A stretch of DNA of 64,000 bases from Chitinophaga niabensis (GCA_017849435.1 JAFIGY010000012.1:372001-436000); one strand, 5' to 3'; positions 47,210-58,367 are shown, numbered from the stretch's first letter. Made by a program: numbers and translations. The notes: generated by a model from the letters alone, not told the origin.

Positions 47210-49387
47210 ATGAGGCAAGGTTTTACGAAGTATTTCCTGATAACAGCATTGTTCTTCCAGTATCTCTCCGCCAGCGCTACGGAAGGGATGTGGCTTCCCC
47301 AGCTATTGACGCAGCTGAATGAGAAAGAAATGAAAAGCATGGGTATGAAGATCAGTGCTGCAGATATCTATAACCTGAACAAAGGCAGCCTTAAAGACGC
47401 GATCGTGAGTTTCGGCGGTTTCTGCACGGGAGAGATCATCTCTTCGCAGGGCTTGCTCCTCACCAACCACCATTGCGGGTATGAATCCATACAAAAACAT
47501 TCTTCGATCGATCATAATTACCTGGATAACGGCTTCTGGGCACGGAATCAGCAGGAGGAACTGCCCAACCCGGGCCTGACCGCCACTTTCATCGTCCGGA
47601 TAGAAGAAGTGACGCCACAGGTACTGCAGGGCTTATATAGCGGTATGAGTGAAACGGAACGGCAGTCCGCTGTGGACAAGAATCTGGCCCGGATCAAGGA
47701 CGGTTACAGGAAGGAAAGCTACCAGGAAGTGCTCATCAAACCTTTCTTTGAAGGCAACCGCTATTTTCTTTTCCTGACAGAAGTATACAAAGATGTACGG
47801 CTTGTGGGAACGCCGCCTTCTTCCATCGGCAAATTCGGTTCCGATACGGATAACTGGATGTGGCCACGGCATACGGGCGATTTCTCCATCTTCCGTGTAT
47901 ACGCCGGGAAAGACAATCGTCCCGCCGAGTATTCAAAAGACAATGTGCCGCTGAAACCGAAGTATTTTCTGCCGATCTCCCTGGACGGTATCGCCACCAA
48001 TGATTTCACGATGGTGTTCGGTTTCCCTGGCCGCACAAATGAATACCTCCCCTCCGAAGCGATAAAGCTCACGGTAGAAAAGCAGGACCCCGCCAAGGTA
48101 AGCATGCGGGATGCGGCGCTGAAAGTGATCGATGGTTTCATGCGGAAGGATGAGCAGATCAAGATCCAATACGCCGCGAAATACGCGAGCACAGCCAACG
48201 CATGGAAAAAATGGATCGGGGAGATGCAGGGCATCCGGCAAACAGGAGGTATACAACGTAAACTGGCATATGAAGCGCGCTTCCGGCAACTGGCCCCTGC
48301 TTATGGCGGACTGCTGGATTCCCTGAACAGTTTGTACCAGACGCAGGCGCCTTACGCGGTAAGCAAGGATTATTATACGGAACTGACAAGGAACGTGGAG
48401 ATGCTCAACTTCGCCAATGATCTGCTGACGATGATGCAGGACACCCGGCTGAAAGGGGAAGACCAGTTCAGCGACCTTCGAAAAAAATACCTGGATAAAG
48501 TAGCGCCTAAATACAGGAACTATAACAACGATGTGGACCGCGCAGTGGCCATTGCCCTGCTGGATATCTATTTCAGGGAAGTGCCTTCCCGCAGTATCGG
48601 AGGAGAAGCATACCAGGTCTGGATGGAGTCCAATAAAGACAGCAGGACCGCTACGGGTAAAATGTACGAGCTCTCCGCAATGACCTCATTCGGGAAACTG
48701 GAAGCATTCCTGAACCGTCCTTTTAAATCGGTGGAACAAGCCATATGGAAAGATCCGGGCTTGCGCATGATGATCGGGTTACGGAATGGATATGCAGACT
48801 TCATCAACAAACCATATGATTCCCTGCAACCGGATATCAACCGCCTGCAACGCCGGTATATGGAAGCGCAGATGACGGTGATGAAAGACAAACGTTTTTA
48901 TCCGGATGCGAACAGCACGCTCAGGATCACTTACGGCAAAGTAGGCGGATATAGTCCCAGAGATGCCGTAGAATATGGCATTGCCACTACCCTTGAAGGG
49001 GTGATGGAAAAGTACAAACCCGGCGATTATGAATTTGATGTGCCGGAGAAATTGCGTACGTTACATGCAAATAAAGACTACGGCGCGTATGGTGTGAATG
49101 GTAAAATGCCCGTATGCTTTATCGCGTCCAACCATACTACAGGCGGCAATTCCGGCAGCCCCGCCCTGGATGCCTACGGAAACCTCATCGGTCTTAATTT
49201 CGACCGTACATGGGAAGGAACGATGAGCGATATCAATTATGATGCATCTATCTGTCGGAATATTATGGTAGATATCCGCTACGTATTGTTTATCGTGGAC
49301 AAGTTTGCAGGAGCGGAACACCTGATCCGGGAACTGAAGCTTGTGCATCCGAAGCAGGCTGTGAAACCGCTGAAGAAAGCGGCCTAA
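47210..49387 (+). CDS. S46-family dipeptidyl-peptidase, DPP11-like
   Basis: A 725-residue periplasmic exopeptidase (start at 47210; signal MRQGFTKYFLITALFFQYLS). The catalytic His lies in 'LLTNHHCGYESI' (H87/H88), the Asp region in 'DTDNWMWPRHTGDFSIFRVY' and the nucleophile S648 in 'GGNSGSP'. The residue 18 positions after the Ser is R666 ('NFDRTWEG'). In characterised enzymes Arg at this place marks DPP11 (cuts after Asp/Glu), Gly marks DPP7 (hydrophobic P1). S46 enzymes release dipeptides in bacteria that live on peptides. Its stop overlaps the convergent methyltransferase stop. Confidence 0.93.
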   Translation: MRQGFTKYFLITALFFQYLSASATEGMWLPQLLTQLNEKEMKSMGMKISAADIYNLNKGSLKDAIVSFGGFCTGEIISSQGLLLTNHHCGYESIQKHSSIDHNYLDNGFWARNQQEELPNPGLTATFIVRIEEVTPQVLQGLYSGMSETERQSAVDKNLARIKDGYRKESYQEVLIKPFFEGNRYFLFLTEVYKDVRLVGTPPSSIGKFGSDTDNWMWPRHTGDFSIFRVYAGKDNRPAEYSKDNVPLKPKYFLPISLDGIATNDFTMVFGFPGRTNEYLPSEAIKLTVEKQDPAKVSMRDAALKVIDGFMRKDEQIKIQYAAKYASTANAWKKWIGEMQGIRQTGGIQRKLAYEARFRQLAPAYGGLLDSLNSLYQTQAPYAVSKDYYTELTRNVEMLNFANDLLTMMQDTRLKGEDQFSDLRKKYLDKVAPKYRNYNNDVDRAVAIALLDIYFREVPSRSIGGEAYQVWMESNKDSRTATGKMYELSAMTSFGKLEAFLNRPFKSVEQAIWKDPGLRMMIGLRNGYADFINKPYDSLQPDINRLQRRYMEAQMTVMKDKRFYPDANSTLRITYGKVGGYSPRDAVEYGIATTLEGVMEKYKPGDYEFDVPEKLRTLHANKDYGAYGVNGKMPVCFIASNHTTGGNSGSPALDAYGNLIGLNFDRTWEGTMSDINYDASICRNIMVDIRYVLFIVDKFAGAEHLIRELKLVHPKQAVKPLKKAA

Positions 49388-50280
49388 GCCTGCTTGCATT
49401 CATATACGATGGAGCTGCATTTGTCAACATGCCGCCAGGCTTTCCAATAGGAGCGGAAGCCCTTCCATCCGCCTTTGATGAATCCTCCGCCCCCGGTCTT
49501 GTTCTTTTCACTAAGGAGGCTTACATAGAAGGCATCAAACACCATGGGATGTTTTTGTTGTATGCGCAGCTGGTGCTGCCGGAGAAGGATGTCCATAGCA
49601 GCGGGGGAGAAGTGGTACAGATGCCTGGGCACATCATATGCCGCCCAGTCGGAGCCATAGAGGTGTGCATCAGTTGAGGTATAGTTCGGTACTGCAATGA
49701 GGAGGGCGCCTCCCGGCTTGAGCAGGCGGTGGATCTGATCCAGGTAAGCATGCAGATTGTGCACATGCTCCAGCACATGCCACATCGTGATACAATCGAA
49801 TTGTGCGGGAGGCAGGTTGAAAAGCTCCTCTACAGATTGTGTTTCCAGTTGATAAAGTTTGCGTGCGTTATCCCTGGCGCCGGCATCGGGCTCAAGGCCG
49901 GTCACCTGCCAGCCCAGTTGTTGCATGTAATGAAGAAAAGCGCCGGTGCCGCTGCCAATATCGAGCAGACTGCCCTGTTTCACGCCGGACGCGGATTTTA
50001 CCCAGTTTTGTTTGGAACGCATGGTGATCTTGCGGACTGCATGATACAGCCGGTTGATCAGTCCCTCGCGGGTTTCAGTATGAGAAACGTATTCGGCGGA
50101 TTGATAATACTGCCCGATGTGTGCGATATCCGGAACATCCTGTGTGAAACGGGCCGTACATACAGCACATTCCCAGATGTCGAAATTTTCTTTTGATACG
50201 GTATGATCCTTTGCGCTAAACTTCCTGCTGATCTGCCCGGATCCGCAAACCGGGCATTGTTGGTAATGGATACGACTCAT
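49384..50280 (-). CDS. Class I SAM-dependent methyltransferase with zinc ribbon
   Basis: A 298-residue protein: N-terminal zinc ribbon (CPVCGSG ... CAVC, residues 9-37), then a Rossmann methyltransferase domain with SAM-binding 'LLDIGSGTGAFLHYM', 'VTGLEPDAGA' and post-motifs 'FDCITMWHVLEHV' and 'LKPGGALLIAVPN'. Proteins of this build usually methylate small molecules or sugars/lipids in cell-envelope synthesis. Substrate unknown. Overlaps the S46 peptidase gene by 4 bases at the 3' ends. Confidence 0.9.
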   Translation of the reverse strand: MSRIHYQQCPVCGSGQISRKFSAKDHTVSKENFDIWECAVCTARFTQDVPDIAHIGQYYQSAEYVSHTETREGLINRLYHAVRKITMRSKQNWVKSASGVKQGSLLDIGSGTGAFLHYMQQLGWQVTGLEPDAGARDNARKLYQLETQSVEELFNLPPAQFDCITMWHVLEHVHNLHAYLDQIHRLLKPGGALLIAVPNYTSTDAHLYGSDWAAYDVPRHLYHFSPAAMDILLRQHQLRIQQKHPMVFDAFYVSLLSEKNKTGGGGFIKGGWKGFRSYWKAWRHVDKCSSIVYECKQA

Positions 50281-50313
50281 ATTGGTGTAAAAGCTGGCTG
50301 CAAGATAATCATT

Positions 50314-51867
50314 TTATAAGCCCTTGTATTCACCCCATACCTTCCGCAGTGTATCCGCGATCTCGCCAAGCGTGGCGTAATGCTCCACGGCCTCTACCAC
50401 TGTGGGCATCAGGTTTTCGGATGTTTTCGCTTTGGCTTCCAGCGATGTGAGCAGGGCCTGTACTTTGTTATTATCCCTTCTGGCGCGAAGCGACCGGAGT
50501 TTTTCCGATTGCAGTTTGCGAATGTTGTCATCCACCCTGAATACTTCGGTCATCGGCTCTTCTTCCACTGCAAATTTGTTCACGCCTACGATGATCTTGT
50601 GCCCGGTCTCAATCTCCTGTTGGTATCTGTATGCGCTCTTCGCAATTTCATCCTGCACGAATCCCTGTTCAATGGCGCTCACAGCGCCTCCCATGGCGTC
50701 TATCTTCTCTATCAGTTCCCATGCGCGGGCTTCTACTTCCCTGGTAAGTGTTTCCACATAATAGGAGCCTGCAAGCGGATCTACCGTATCCCCGATACCA
50801 CTTTCGAAACCGATGATCTGCTGCGTGCGCAGGGCGATGCGGGCGGATTCTTCGGTAGGGAGGGAAATGGCTTCATCGTATCCGTTGGTGTGGAGCGACT
50901 GGGTGCCGCCAAGTGTGGCGGCCAGCGTTTGCATGGCCACGCGTACAATGTTGTTATGCGGTTGCTGCGCGGTGAGTGTGCTGCCACCGGTTTGGGTGTG
51001 AAAGCGCAGCATCTGTGCCTTGGGATCGGTGGCGCCGAGGCTTTTGGTGATGTGCGCCCACATGTTGCGGGCAGCACGGAATTTGGCCACTTCTTCAAAG
51101 AGATGGTTGTGCGCATTGAAGAAGAAACTGAGACGTTTGGCAAATACGTTGATGTCCAGCCCTTTTTCCATAGCCGCTTTCAGATAGGCCTTCCCGTTAG
51201 CGAGCGTGAAAGCCAGCTCCTGTATGGCATTGGCGCCTGCTTCGCGAATGTGATAACCGCTGATGGAAATAGTGTTCCACTTTGGCACTTCGTGGCTGCA
51301 GTAATCAAAAATATCAGTGATCAACCGCATGGAAGGTTGCGGCGGATAGATGAAAGTACCGCGGGCGGCGTATTCCTTGAGGATGTCGTTCTGAATAGTG
51401 CCGGAGATCTTCTTCAGGTCCGCTCCCTGCTTCCTGGCCAGCGCAATGTACAGCGCCAGCAGGATATAGGCGGTAGCGTTGATGGTCATGGAGGTGGATA
51501 CCTTTTCCAGTTCAATGCCGGAGAACAATATTTCCATATCCTCCAGCGAATCGATCGCCACACCAACTTTGCCCACTTCTCCTTCTGACATCGGATGATC
51601 GGAATCATAGCCGATCTGCGTGGGCAGATCAAAGGCAACGCTCAGCCCCATCACCCCCTGACTGAGCAGGTAATGATACCGTTTGTTGGATTCCTCAGCC
51701 GTGCTGAAACCTGCATACTGCCGCATTGTCCACAACCTGGCGCGATACATGGAAGCATGAATGCCTCTCGTGAAAGGGAATTCGCCTGGCAACTCGTTCA
51801 TTGGCACGGGATTGGCGTACAACGGTTGTATCTCAATCCCCGAATCGGTGCTGATCTTCTTTTCCAT
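50314..51867 (-). CDS. Acyl-CoA mutase large subunit (methylmalonyl-CoA mutase family)
   Basis: A 517-residue TIM-barrel mutase subunit with '[18 protein letters not shown]', '[17 protein letters not shown]', '[14 protein letters not shown]' and '[13 protein letters not shown]'. The Tyr of 'RQYAGF' (Y51) matches methylmalonyl-CoA mutases rather than isobutyryl-CoA mutases, which have Phe. It lacks the roughly 130-residue C-terminal cobalamin-binding domain, so a separate small subunit must exist elsewhere. The ATG at 51867 is preferred to the GTG two codons earlier. Lone gene here, so its pathway (propionate or another acyl-CoA) is open. Confidence 0.88.
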   Translation of the reverse strand: MEKKISTDSGIEIQPLYANPVPMNELPGEFPFTRGIHASMYRARLWTMRQYAGFSTAEESNKRYHYLLSQGVMGLSVAFDLPTQIGYDSDHPMSEGEVGKVGVAIDSLEDMEILFSGIELEKVSTSMTINATAYILLALYIALARKQGADLKKISGTIQNDILKEYAARGTFIYPPQPSMRLITDIFDYCSHEVPKWNTISISGYHIREAGANAIQELAFTLANGKAYLKAAMEKGLDINVFAKRLSFFFNAHNHLFEEVAKFRAARNMWAHITKSLGATDPKAQMLRFHTQTGGSTLTAQQPHNNIVRVAMQTLAATLGGTQSLHTNGYDEAISLPTEESARIALRTQQIIGFESGIGDTVDPLAGSYYVETLTREVEARAWELIEKIDAMGGAVSAIEQGFVQDEIAKSAYRYQQEIETGHKIIVGVNKFAVEEEPMTEVFRVDDNIRKLQSEKLRSLRARRDNNKVQALLTSLEAKAKTSENLMPTVVEAVEHYATLGEIADTLRKVWGEYKGL

Positions 51868-51921
51868 ATTCACAATGTTACTTTAAAAACGATAAATTGC
51901 GATAAAATTTGTTGCCTGGCT

Positions 51922-52824
51922 ATGTTCACTTACCTGTTGCTGGCGCTTACGATCGGGTTGGCAGCGTTGAGCATTTACCTCTCTTTCCGTGCAAGCCGCA
52001 AACCATTCCCCGATGCGGTTTTTACCGGGATGTTAGCCTTCTCGCTGGGGCTTTTTATTTATCTCTACGGTACCTGGGTTTTCCTCAGTTTCTATTTGAA
52101 GTATGCTTTCGGTGTCCTTTTCCTGTTGCTGACACTGTATTTCATTTTGCGCCGGAAAGTCTCGGGGAAGGCGGGGAGGCGGTGGTACAAGGGATTACTG
52201 ACAGGCATGCTCACGATATTGATCGTATTGTATTTCACAGGAACTACAGGGATACCACGCACAGTGGAACTGGATTTCCCACTCAGGAAAGGCCGTTATT
52301 TCGTGTTACAGGGCGGGAAGGGGTTGCCTACTAATTTCTTCCATTTCAGTCTCCGTGGAGCCATATATGCCATGGATATTGTGAAGCTGAACAGCTATGG
52401 AGGAAGGGCTTCAAAGATATTTTCAAGACGTCTCGAAGATTATGTTATTTACGGCGATACGGTGTATAGTCCCTGTAACGGCCGGGTGATCCGCGCCTAC
52501 GACGGTAATCCGGATAACATTCCGCCCAGCATGGAGCGCGGGCCGAGGAACACGAACATGGTGCTCATAGAAACGGATGGCTTCTACGTTTTTCTCGGAC
52601 ATCTCAGGCAGAGAACCGTGATGGTAAAAGATGGAGATACTGTTACGAAAGGACAGCCGTTGGGCGAGGTGGGGAATTCCGGTTTCAGCGCAGAACCACA
52701 CCTGCACATACAAGTACATGCGAAAGAGAAAGACAAGGTCTGGTATCTTTCCACGCCCTTATATATCCATTTTAACGGCAAAGGCTATCTGCTGAATGAG
52801 ATGATAAAGAAAAAGGATACGTAG
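51922..52824 (+). CDS. M23-family peptidase with N-terminal membrane region
   Basis: A 300-residue protein: about four membrane helices in the first 110 residues, then an M23 (LytM-like) domain with 'RGAIYAMDIVKL' (zinc-ligand Asp), 'VYSPCNGRVI', 'GHLRQRTVMVKDGDTV', 'GEVGNSG' and 'HLHIQVH' (zinc His and catalytic His). These cut peptidoglycan cross-bridges or act as regulators. The long frame starting at 51595 is wrong because it runs through the divergent mutase gene. Confidence 0.88.
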   Translation: MFTYLLLALTIGLAALSIYLSFRASRKPFPDAVFTGMLAFSLGLFIYLYGTWVFLSFYLKYAFGVLFLLLTLYFILRRKVSGKAGRRWYKGLLTGMLTILIVLYFTGTTGIPRTVELDFPLRKGRYFVLQGGKGLPTNFFHFSLRGAIYAMDIVKLNSYGGRASKIFSRRLEDYVIYGDTVYSPCNGRVIRAYDGNPDNIPPSMERGPRNTNMVLIETDGFYVFLGHLRQRTVMVKDGDTVTKGQPLGEVGNSGFSAEPHLHIQVHAKEKDKVWYLSTPLYIHFNGKGYLLNEMIKKKDT

Positions 52825-52825
52825 G

Positions 52826-53365
52826 TTATTTCATCAATTTCTTGGCTTCCGAGTTGATGATCTCAGCGGCGATGTCTGCCGGAGATTCCTTTTGCTGCAG
52901 GAAGAGCTCCAGTATCTGTTTGTTCAGTTCGATGGCAGGCGCATCCGGTGGCAGTTTCAGCGCGATCTGGTTAATGATGGAGATTGTCTGCTCCTTCACG
53001 GTCCTTACAGCTTCCCAGGCTTCGGGCGTCACATAGATCTGTTGGGATACATTATGATCATATTCCGATTTAATGCTGGATACCATCCCGATCTGCATGT
53101 CCAATACCGTAAACCCGGCCTGGTTCACGCGGCTGATCAGGTTTTGCGGCGCAATCCTTTCCACGAACAATACCATTCTTTCATAGGCCTGCAACTGCAA
53201 CGGCAGCACTACACTCTTCGGGTCCGGCGTTGAGGGTGTTGTTGGGTCAACGGGCTTCTCCTCAGGCTTCCCGGACTTTTTTAGCGTGTCTTTTAAAGTC
53301 CAGATGACCAGTACTACCGCGCCGGCGATGAGTACAATGAACAGCAATTGCTGATTGGAAAGCAT
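52826..53365 (-). CDS. Membrane-anchored protein of unknown function
   Basis: A 179-residue protein with one N-terminal membrane helix (MLSNQQLLFIVLIAGAVVLV), a proline/threonine-rich linker ('PVDPTTPSTPDPK') and a helical soluble domain of about 130 residues beginning 'LPLQLQAYERMVLFVERI'. Domain spacing resembles a tethered cytoplasmic or periplasmic helical module. I do not recognise a named family. Convergent with the M23 gene, one base between stops. Confidence 0.7.
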   Translation of the reverse strand: MLSNQQLLFIVLIAGAVVLVIWTLKDTLKKSGKPEEKPVDPTTPSTPDPKSVVLPLQLQAYERMVLFVERIAPQNLISRVNQAGFTVLDMQIGMVSSIKSEYDHNVSQQIYVTPEAWEAVRTVKEQTISIINQIALKLPPDAPAIELNKQILELFLQQKESPADIAAEIINSEAKKLMK

Positions 53366-53436
53366 AATTCTAAGGATTTTAATGCTGCAAATATAATAGG
53401 AAATTATTATTTGTAAGTGAAATTAACGATAAAAGC

Positions 53437-53473
53437 AAAAAAATAGCGTTCCGCTTTTACACGAAACGCTATT
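53437..53473 (-). terminator. Terminator of the serine dehydratase gene
   Basis: 9-bp stem on the minus strand (53473-53465 with 53450-53442) with a 14-base loop and a run of seven T after it. Confidence 0.8.
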
Positions 53474-53496
53474 CCGGTGAAGAATATTGGATGGAA

Positions 53497-54924
53497 TCAG
53501 CATTCCGGCAGGCTGAGCGGGATATTCACCGCGAGGCCGCCGTCTGATGTTTCTTTGTACTTGGAATTCATATCCAGTGCGGTTTCCCACATGGTTTTCA
53601 CAACAGCATCCAGCGAAACTTTCGCCAGTTCGGGATTGCTTTGCAGGGCCAGCTGGGAAGCCGTGATCGCTTTGATGGCGCCCATGGTGTTCCGTTCAAT
53701 GCAGGGCACCTGCACAAGGCCACCGATGGGGTCGCAGGTAAGACCGAGGTGGTGTTCCATAGCGATCTCCGCGGCCATCAGTACCTGTCGCTGTGAACCG
53801 CCGAGGCATTCGGTAAGGGCTGCGGCAGCCATGGCGGAAGATACGCCTATCTCAGCCTGACAACCGCCCATGGCGGCGGAAATGGTGGCCTGCTTCTTGA
53901 AGATGCTGCCGATCTCGGAAGCGGTAAGCAGGAACTGGATGATCTTTTCCGGATGCAGACCATCGCAGAACGTGATGTAGTATTGTAATACGGCAGGGAT
54001 CACGCCGGCGGCGCCATTGGTGGGGGCGGTCACCACACGCCCGAAAGAAGCGTTCTCTTCGTTCACGGCCAATGCAAAGCAACTCACCCAGTCCAGCGTA
54101 TAAGAGAAATGCTGTCCGCCTGCACGGATGGCGTCTACCCAGGATGCATAATCGCTGTAAGTTCTGCCATGCAGTAATTTTTTGTTCAGCGATGCCGCGC
54201 GCCGGCCCACTTTCAGTCCTCCCGGAAGCTCGCCGGTAGTATGGCATCCCCTGTAAATACATTCCTGCATCACCTGCCATATCTTCAGCACGCCTTCTTT
54301 GGTAGCAGCTTCACTGCGCCAGGCCTGTTCATTTTCCAGCACTACTTCTGAAATGGAATATCCTGTTTTGATGCACCATTGCAACAGCTGCCGCGCGGTA
54401 TCGACAGGGAAGGGCAGATCCACCTGGCTCCCTCCGCCGCTGGTTTCGCCTTCTTTCACCACAAACCCCCCACCTGTGGAATAGTAGGTAGCCGCCAGCT
54501 GTTCGCCGTTGCGAAGCGTAACGAGGAATGTGAGCGCGTTGGGATGGAAAGGGAGGGACTCCTCGAACAGGAAATCGATATCTTCCACCGGATCAAAATC
54601 GATCTCGAACCGTCCGTTTAATTGCAGCTTCCGGTCCCTGCGGATACCATCGATCTTGGAATTAATCCTGTTCACATCAAAGGTGACCGGATCATCTCCG
54701 GAAAGCCCTAACTGCACGGCGATATCGGTACCATGCCCGTGGCCTGTTTTAGCGAGAGAGCCGTAAAGCAATACGCTGAGTTGTATTACGTCAGGGAGTT
54801 TGCCCGCCATGTTCAGTTCATCCACGAACCGCATGGCAGCGCGCCAGGGGCCGAGGGTATGGGAACTGGAAGGGCCAACGCCGATCTTGAAAATATCAAA
54901 TACGGAAATGCACTCGTGTGGCAC
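53497..54924 (-). CDS. sdaA: L-serine ammonia-lyase, iron-sulfur, single chain
   Basis: A 475-residue enzyme turning L-serine into pyruvate and ammonia. The N-terminal '[20 protein letters not shown]' and the C-terminal '[20 protein letters not shown]' with conserved cysteines mark the iron-sulfur type. The start is a GTG at 54924; no ATG occurs close enough to leave the conserved 'SVFDIFKIG' start intact. A TAACTTTA box lies about 20 bases upstream on the minus strand. A terminator lies just downstream. Confidence 0.95.
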   Translation of the reverse strand: MPHECISVFDIFKIGVGPSSSHTLGPWRAAMRFVDELNMAGKLPDVIQLSVLLYGSLAKTGHGHGTDIAVQLGLSGDDPVTFDVNRINSKIDGIRRDRKLQLNGRFEIDFDPVEDIDFLFEESLPFHPNALTFLVTLRNGEQLAATYYSTGGGFVVKEGETSGGGSQVDLPFPVDTARQLLQWCIKTGYSISEVVLENEQAWRSEAATKEGVLKIWQVMQECIYRGCHTTGELPGGLKVGRRAASLNKKLLHGRTYSDYASWVDAIRAGGQHFSYTLDWVSCFALAVNEENASFGRVVTAPTNGAAGVIPAVLQYYITFCDGLHPEKIIQFLLTASEIGSIFKKQATISAAMGGCQAEIGVSSAMAAAALTECLGGSQRQVLMAAEIAMEHHLGLTCDPIGGLVQVPCIERNTMGAIKAITASQLALQSNPELAKVSLDAVVKTMWETALDMNSKYKETSDGGLAVNIPLSLPEC

Positions 54925-55046
54925 AAAAAATCAGGTTTAGTCTGTAAAGTTAAGCGTTTCACGGCTTATCCCGCCAAACCTTTTCCCGGTAGTTCAAGTC
55001 GAGGGTATTAATAAGTTTTCGTTGTGGCGGAAGGAGGGAAATAAAT

Positions 55047-55072
55047 AAAAATGGGCCGTGCAGGACGGCCCA
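55047..55072 (-). terminator. Terminator of the FKBP gene pair
   Basis: 8-bp GC-rich stem (55072-55065 with 55059-55052), loop of 5, then T5 on the minus strand, 23 bases past the FKBP stop. Confidence 0.85.
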
Positions 55073-55094
55073 CTAAAAAATATTTCGGATGGGA

Positions 55095-55586
55095 TCAGTA
55101 ATAGAAGTCGTGCAGGGTGATCTCAAACACGAGTACCGAATTGGCGGGGATAGAGCCTGCAGCCCTGTTTCCGTAGCCGAGGGCTGAGGGGATGATCAAC
55201 AGCACCTTACCACCTTTGGAGATCTTCCGTAGGCCGATCTGCCAGCCTTTTACCAGGTCTTCCAGCCGGAGGTCGCTCAGCGTTGTTTTTGTGCCACTGT
55301 CGAACTGCGTGCCGTTTAATAATTTACCGGTATAGGTGATATTCATCCTTTCATTCAATTTGATCGTGTCGTTGCTGATACCGTTCGCCAGTATTTTGTA
55401 ACGAAGTACGCTGGTATCGTCTTTCATCACGCCGGTGAGACTGTTCTTTGAAATGTAATCCGTGATCAGTTGCTCATCGATGGCGGCCTGTTTCGCAGGG
55501 TCGAAAGGAGTATCGTTTTTCTTGTTACAGGCAGCGAAAACGGCGATCGCCAGCAGGCTCATCAGCCAGAAGTAGTGTCTCTTCAT
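55095..55586 (-). CDS. FKBP-type peptidyl-prolyl isomerase lipoprotein (1)
   Basis: A 163-residue lipoprotein (C20 after MKRHYFWLMSLLAIAVFAA) with an FKBP domain: 'LNERMNITYTGKLLNGTQFDSG', 'KGWQIGLRKISKGGKVLLIIP', 'ALGYGNRAAGSIPANSVLVFEITL'. The aromatic pocket residues are conserved, so isomerase activity is likely, helping fold periplasmic proteins. Second gene of a tandem pair, 28 bases after the other FKBP gene. Confidence 0.92.
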   Translation of the reverse strand: MKRHYFWLMSLLAIAVFAACNKKNDTPFDPAKQAAIDEQLITDYISKNSLTGVMKDDTSVLRYKILANGISNDTIKLNERMNITYTGKLLNGTQFDSGTKTTLSDLRLEDLVKGWQIGLRKISKGGKVLLIIPSALGYGNRAAGSIPANSVLVFEITLHDFYY

Positions 55587-55614
55587 ATGTTTGATTGAAT
55601 GATAAGTTACGATA

Positions 55615-56124
55615 TCATTTGAAATCGGTGAGGGTTACATCGCACATCAGGATGGCATTGGGAGGAACGAGGCCGGGAATGCCTTCCGGGCCAAAGGCCA
55701 GGCCGGAAGGGATGCACATGATGATCCTGCCTCCTTTGGTAATGAGCCGCAGACCGGTACGCCATCCGGCGATATGATCCTTGAGCCTGCGATCGTCGAA
55801 GGAAGTGGGAAGATTGTTGGAGGATTCGATTACCCGGTCTTCCTTCAGCAGCGAGCGGGTGTAGATCACCACCGGGATATTGTCGAGGCCGATGGTATCC
55901 CGTCCATTCCCTTTATCCATGATCTTGTAAACGAGGCCTGTAGGGTGTTGCACGAATCCGCTGTCGATCCCCTTGTACTTCAGATACCTCATTATCACGG
56001 TGTTATCCTGAACAAACTGTTCAAACACAGCGTCGGCAGAATCCTCTTTTTTAAGACAGCCGCTGAAAAGCAGTACCACGCTGCAAAGCATCCATCCTGT
56101 GTGAAAAAATCGTTTGATCATCAT
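55615..56124 (-). CDS. FKBP-type peptidyl-prolyl isomerase lipoprotein (2), divergent
   Basis: A 169-residue lipoprotein (ATG at 56124; C23). The FKBP core is recognisable ('IPVVIYTRSLL', 'IAGWRTGLRLITKGGRIIMCIPSG', 'PPNAILMCDVTLTDF'), but the FDSG loop reads 'ESSNNLPTSFDD' and the 'LGYG' loop 'LAFGPEGIPGLV', so activity may be weak or lost. A longer frame from a TTG at 56145 would begin inside the promoter box. Confidence 0.82.
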   Translation of the reverse strand: MMIKRFFHTGWMLCSVVLLFSGCLKKEDSADAVFEQFVQDNTVIMRYLKYKGIDSGFVQHPTGLVYKIMDKGNGRDTIGLDNIPVVIYTRSLLKEDRVIESSNNLPTSFDDRRLKDHIAGWRTGLRLITKGGRIIMCIPSGLAFGPEGIPGLVPPNAILMCDVTLTDFK

Positions 56125-56142
56125 GCACAATTGGCAATTTTT

Positions 56143-56150
56143 CAAAAATA
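56143..56150 (-). promoter_or_regulatory. -7 box of the FKBP gene pair
   Basis: Minus-strand TATTTTTG matches TAnnTTTG, 18 bases before the ATG at 56124. No TTG at -33. Confidence 0.5.
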
Positions 56151-56187
56151 CAATTGTTAAACGGCCGGAAAGGCGGAAAGTTACAAT

Positions 56188-56218
56188 AAAAAATCCCGCC
56201 CGGGAATACCGGGCGGGA
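56188..56218 (-). terminator. Terminator of groESL
   Basis: 10-bp GC-rich stem (56218-56209 with 56203-56194), loop of 5, then six T on the minus strand, 28 bases past the groEL stop. Confidence 0.9.
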
Positions 56219-56245
56219 ATGATATGATCTGGGTAACCGGATCGA

Positions 56246-57892
<1,647 letters not shown>

Positions 57893-57929
57893 TTACTTGG
57901 TCGTTTTAGGAATTGATTTGAGGAGCGGA

Positions 57930-58211
57930 TCAGATGACAGCCAGGATATCAGATTCGCGCATGATCAGGTAATCTTCACCTTCCAGGCTGATCTCGGTAC
58001 CGGAGTATTTGCCATACAGTACTGTATCTCCTACCTTAACGCTGATCGGCTCGTCTTTTTTACCGGGGCCAGCAGCGATCACCGTACCACGTTGAGGTTT
58101 TTCTTTGGCAGTATCCGGAATGATGATGCCGCCTGCGGTTTTTTCTTCTGCTGCTGCGGGTTTTACGATCACCCTGTCCGCCAGAGGTTTAATACTTAAT
58201 TTTTTGGCCAT
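57930..58211 (-). CDS. groES: Co-chaperonin GroES
   Basis: A 93-residue lid protein with '[12 protein letters not shown]', mobile loop '[19 protein letters not shown]' and '[19 protein letters not shown]'. First gene of the groESL operon, under a clear promoter and a long leader. Confidence 0.98.
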   Translation of the reverse strand: MAKKLSIKPLADRVIVKPAAAEEKTAGGIIIPDTAKEKPQRGTVIAAGPGKKDEPISVKVGDTVLYGKYSGTEISLEGEDYLIMRESDILAVI

Positions 58212-58273
58212 TGTGTAAAGTATTTGTTTTTCAGTTTTTAGAAAAAGGGAATAAAATCGGGTAAACCCCGGAT

Positions 58274-58295
58274 TTCGTTGAACTTCGCCAACGAA
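58274..58295 (-). promoter_or_regulatory. Hairpin in the groES leader
   Basis: TTCGTTG at 58274-58280 pairs with CAACGAA at 58289-58295, loop of 8, lying between the predicted transcription start (about 58329) and the groES ATG at 58211. It does not match the CIRCE operator. It could bind a regulator or act in the mRNA. Confidence 0.45.
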
Positions 58296-58335
58296 GATTA
58301 TGCCAACCGGCCGTTATGGCCAAATTAGCAGGAAG

Positions 58336-58367
58336 CAAAGATAAACAAATTGCTTGCGGACTGTCAA
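58336..58367 (-). promoter_or_regulatory. Promoter of groESL
   Basis: Minus strand TTGACA (TTG at 58367-58365), 21 bases, TATCTTTG (58343-58336): the housekeeping Bacteroidota form. The predicted leader is about 118 bases. Confidence 0.8.

Noticed and set aside
50380-51588. 402-codon open frame antisense to the mutase gene
   Set aside because: Shadow of a well-conserved enzyme gene; no family features, no promoter.
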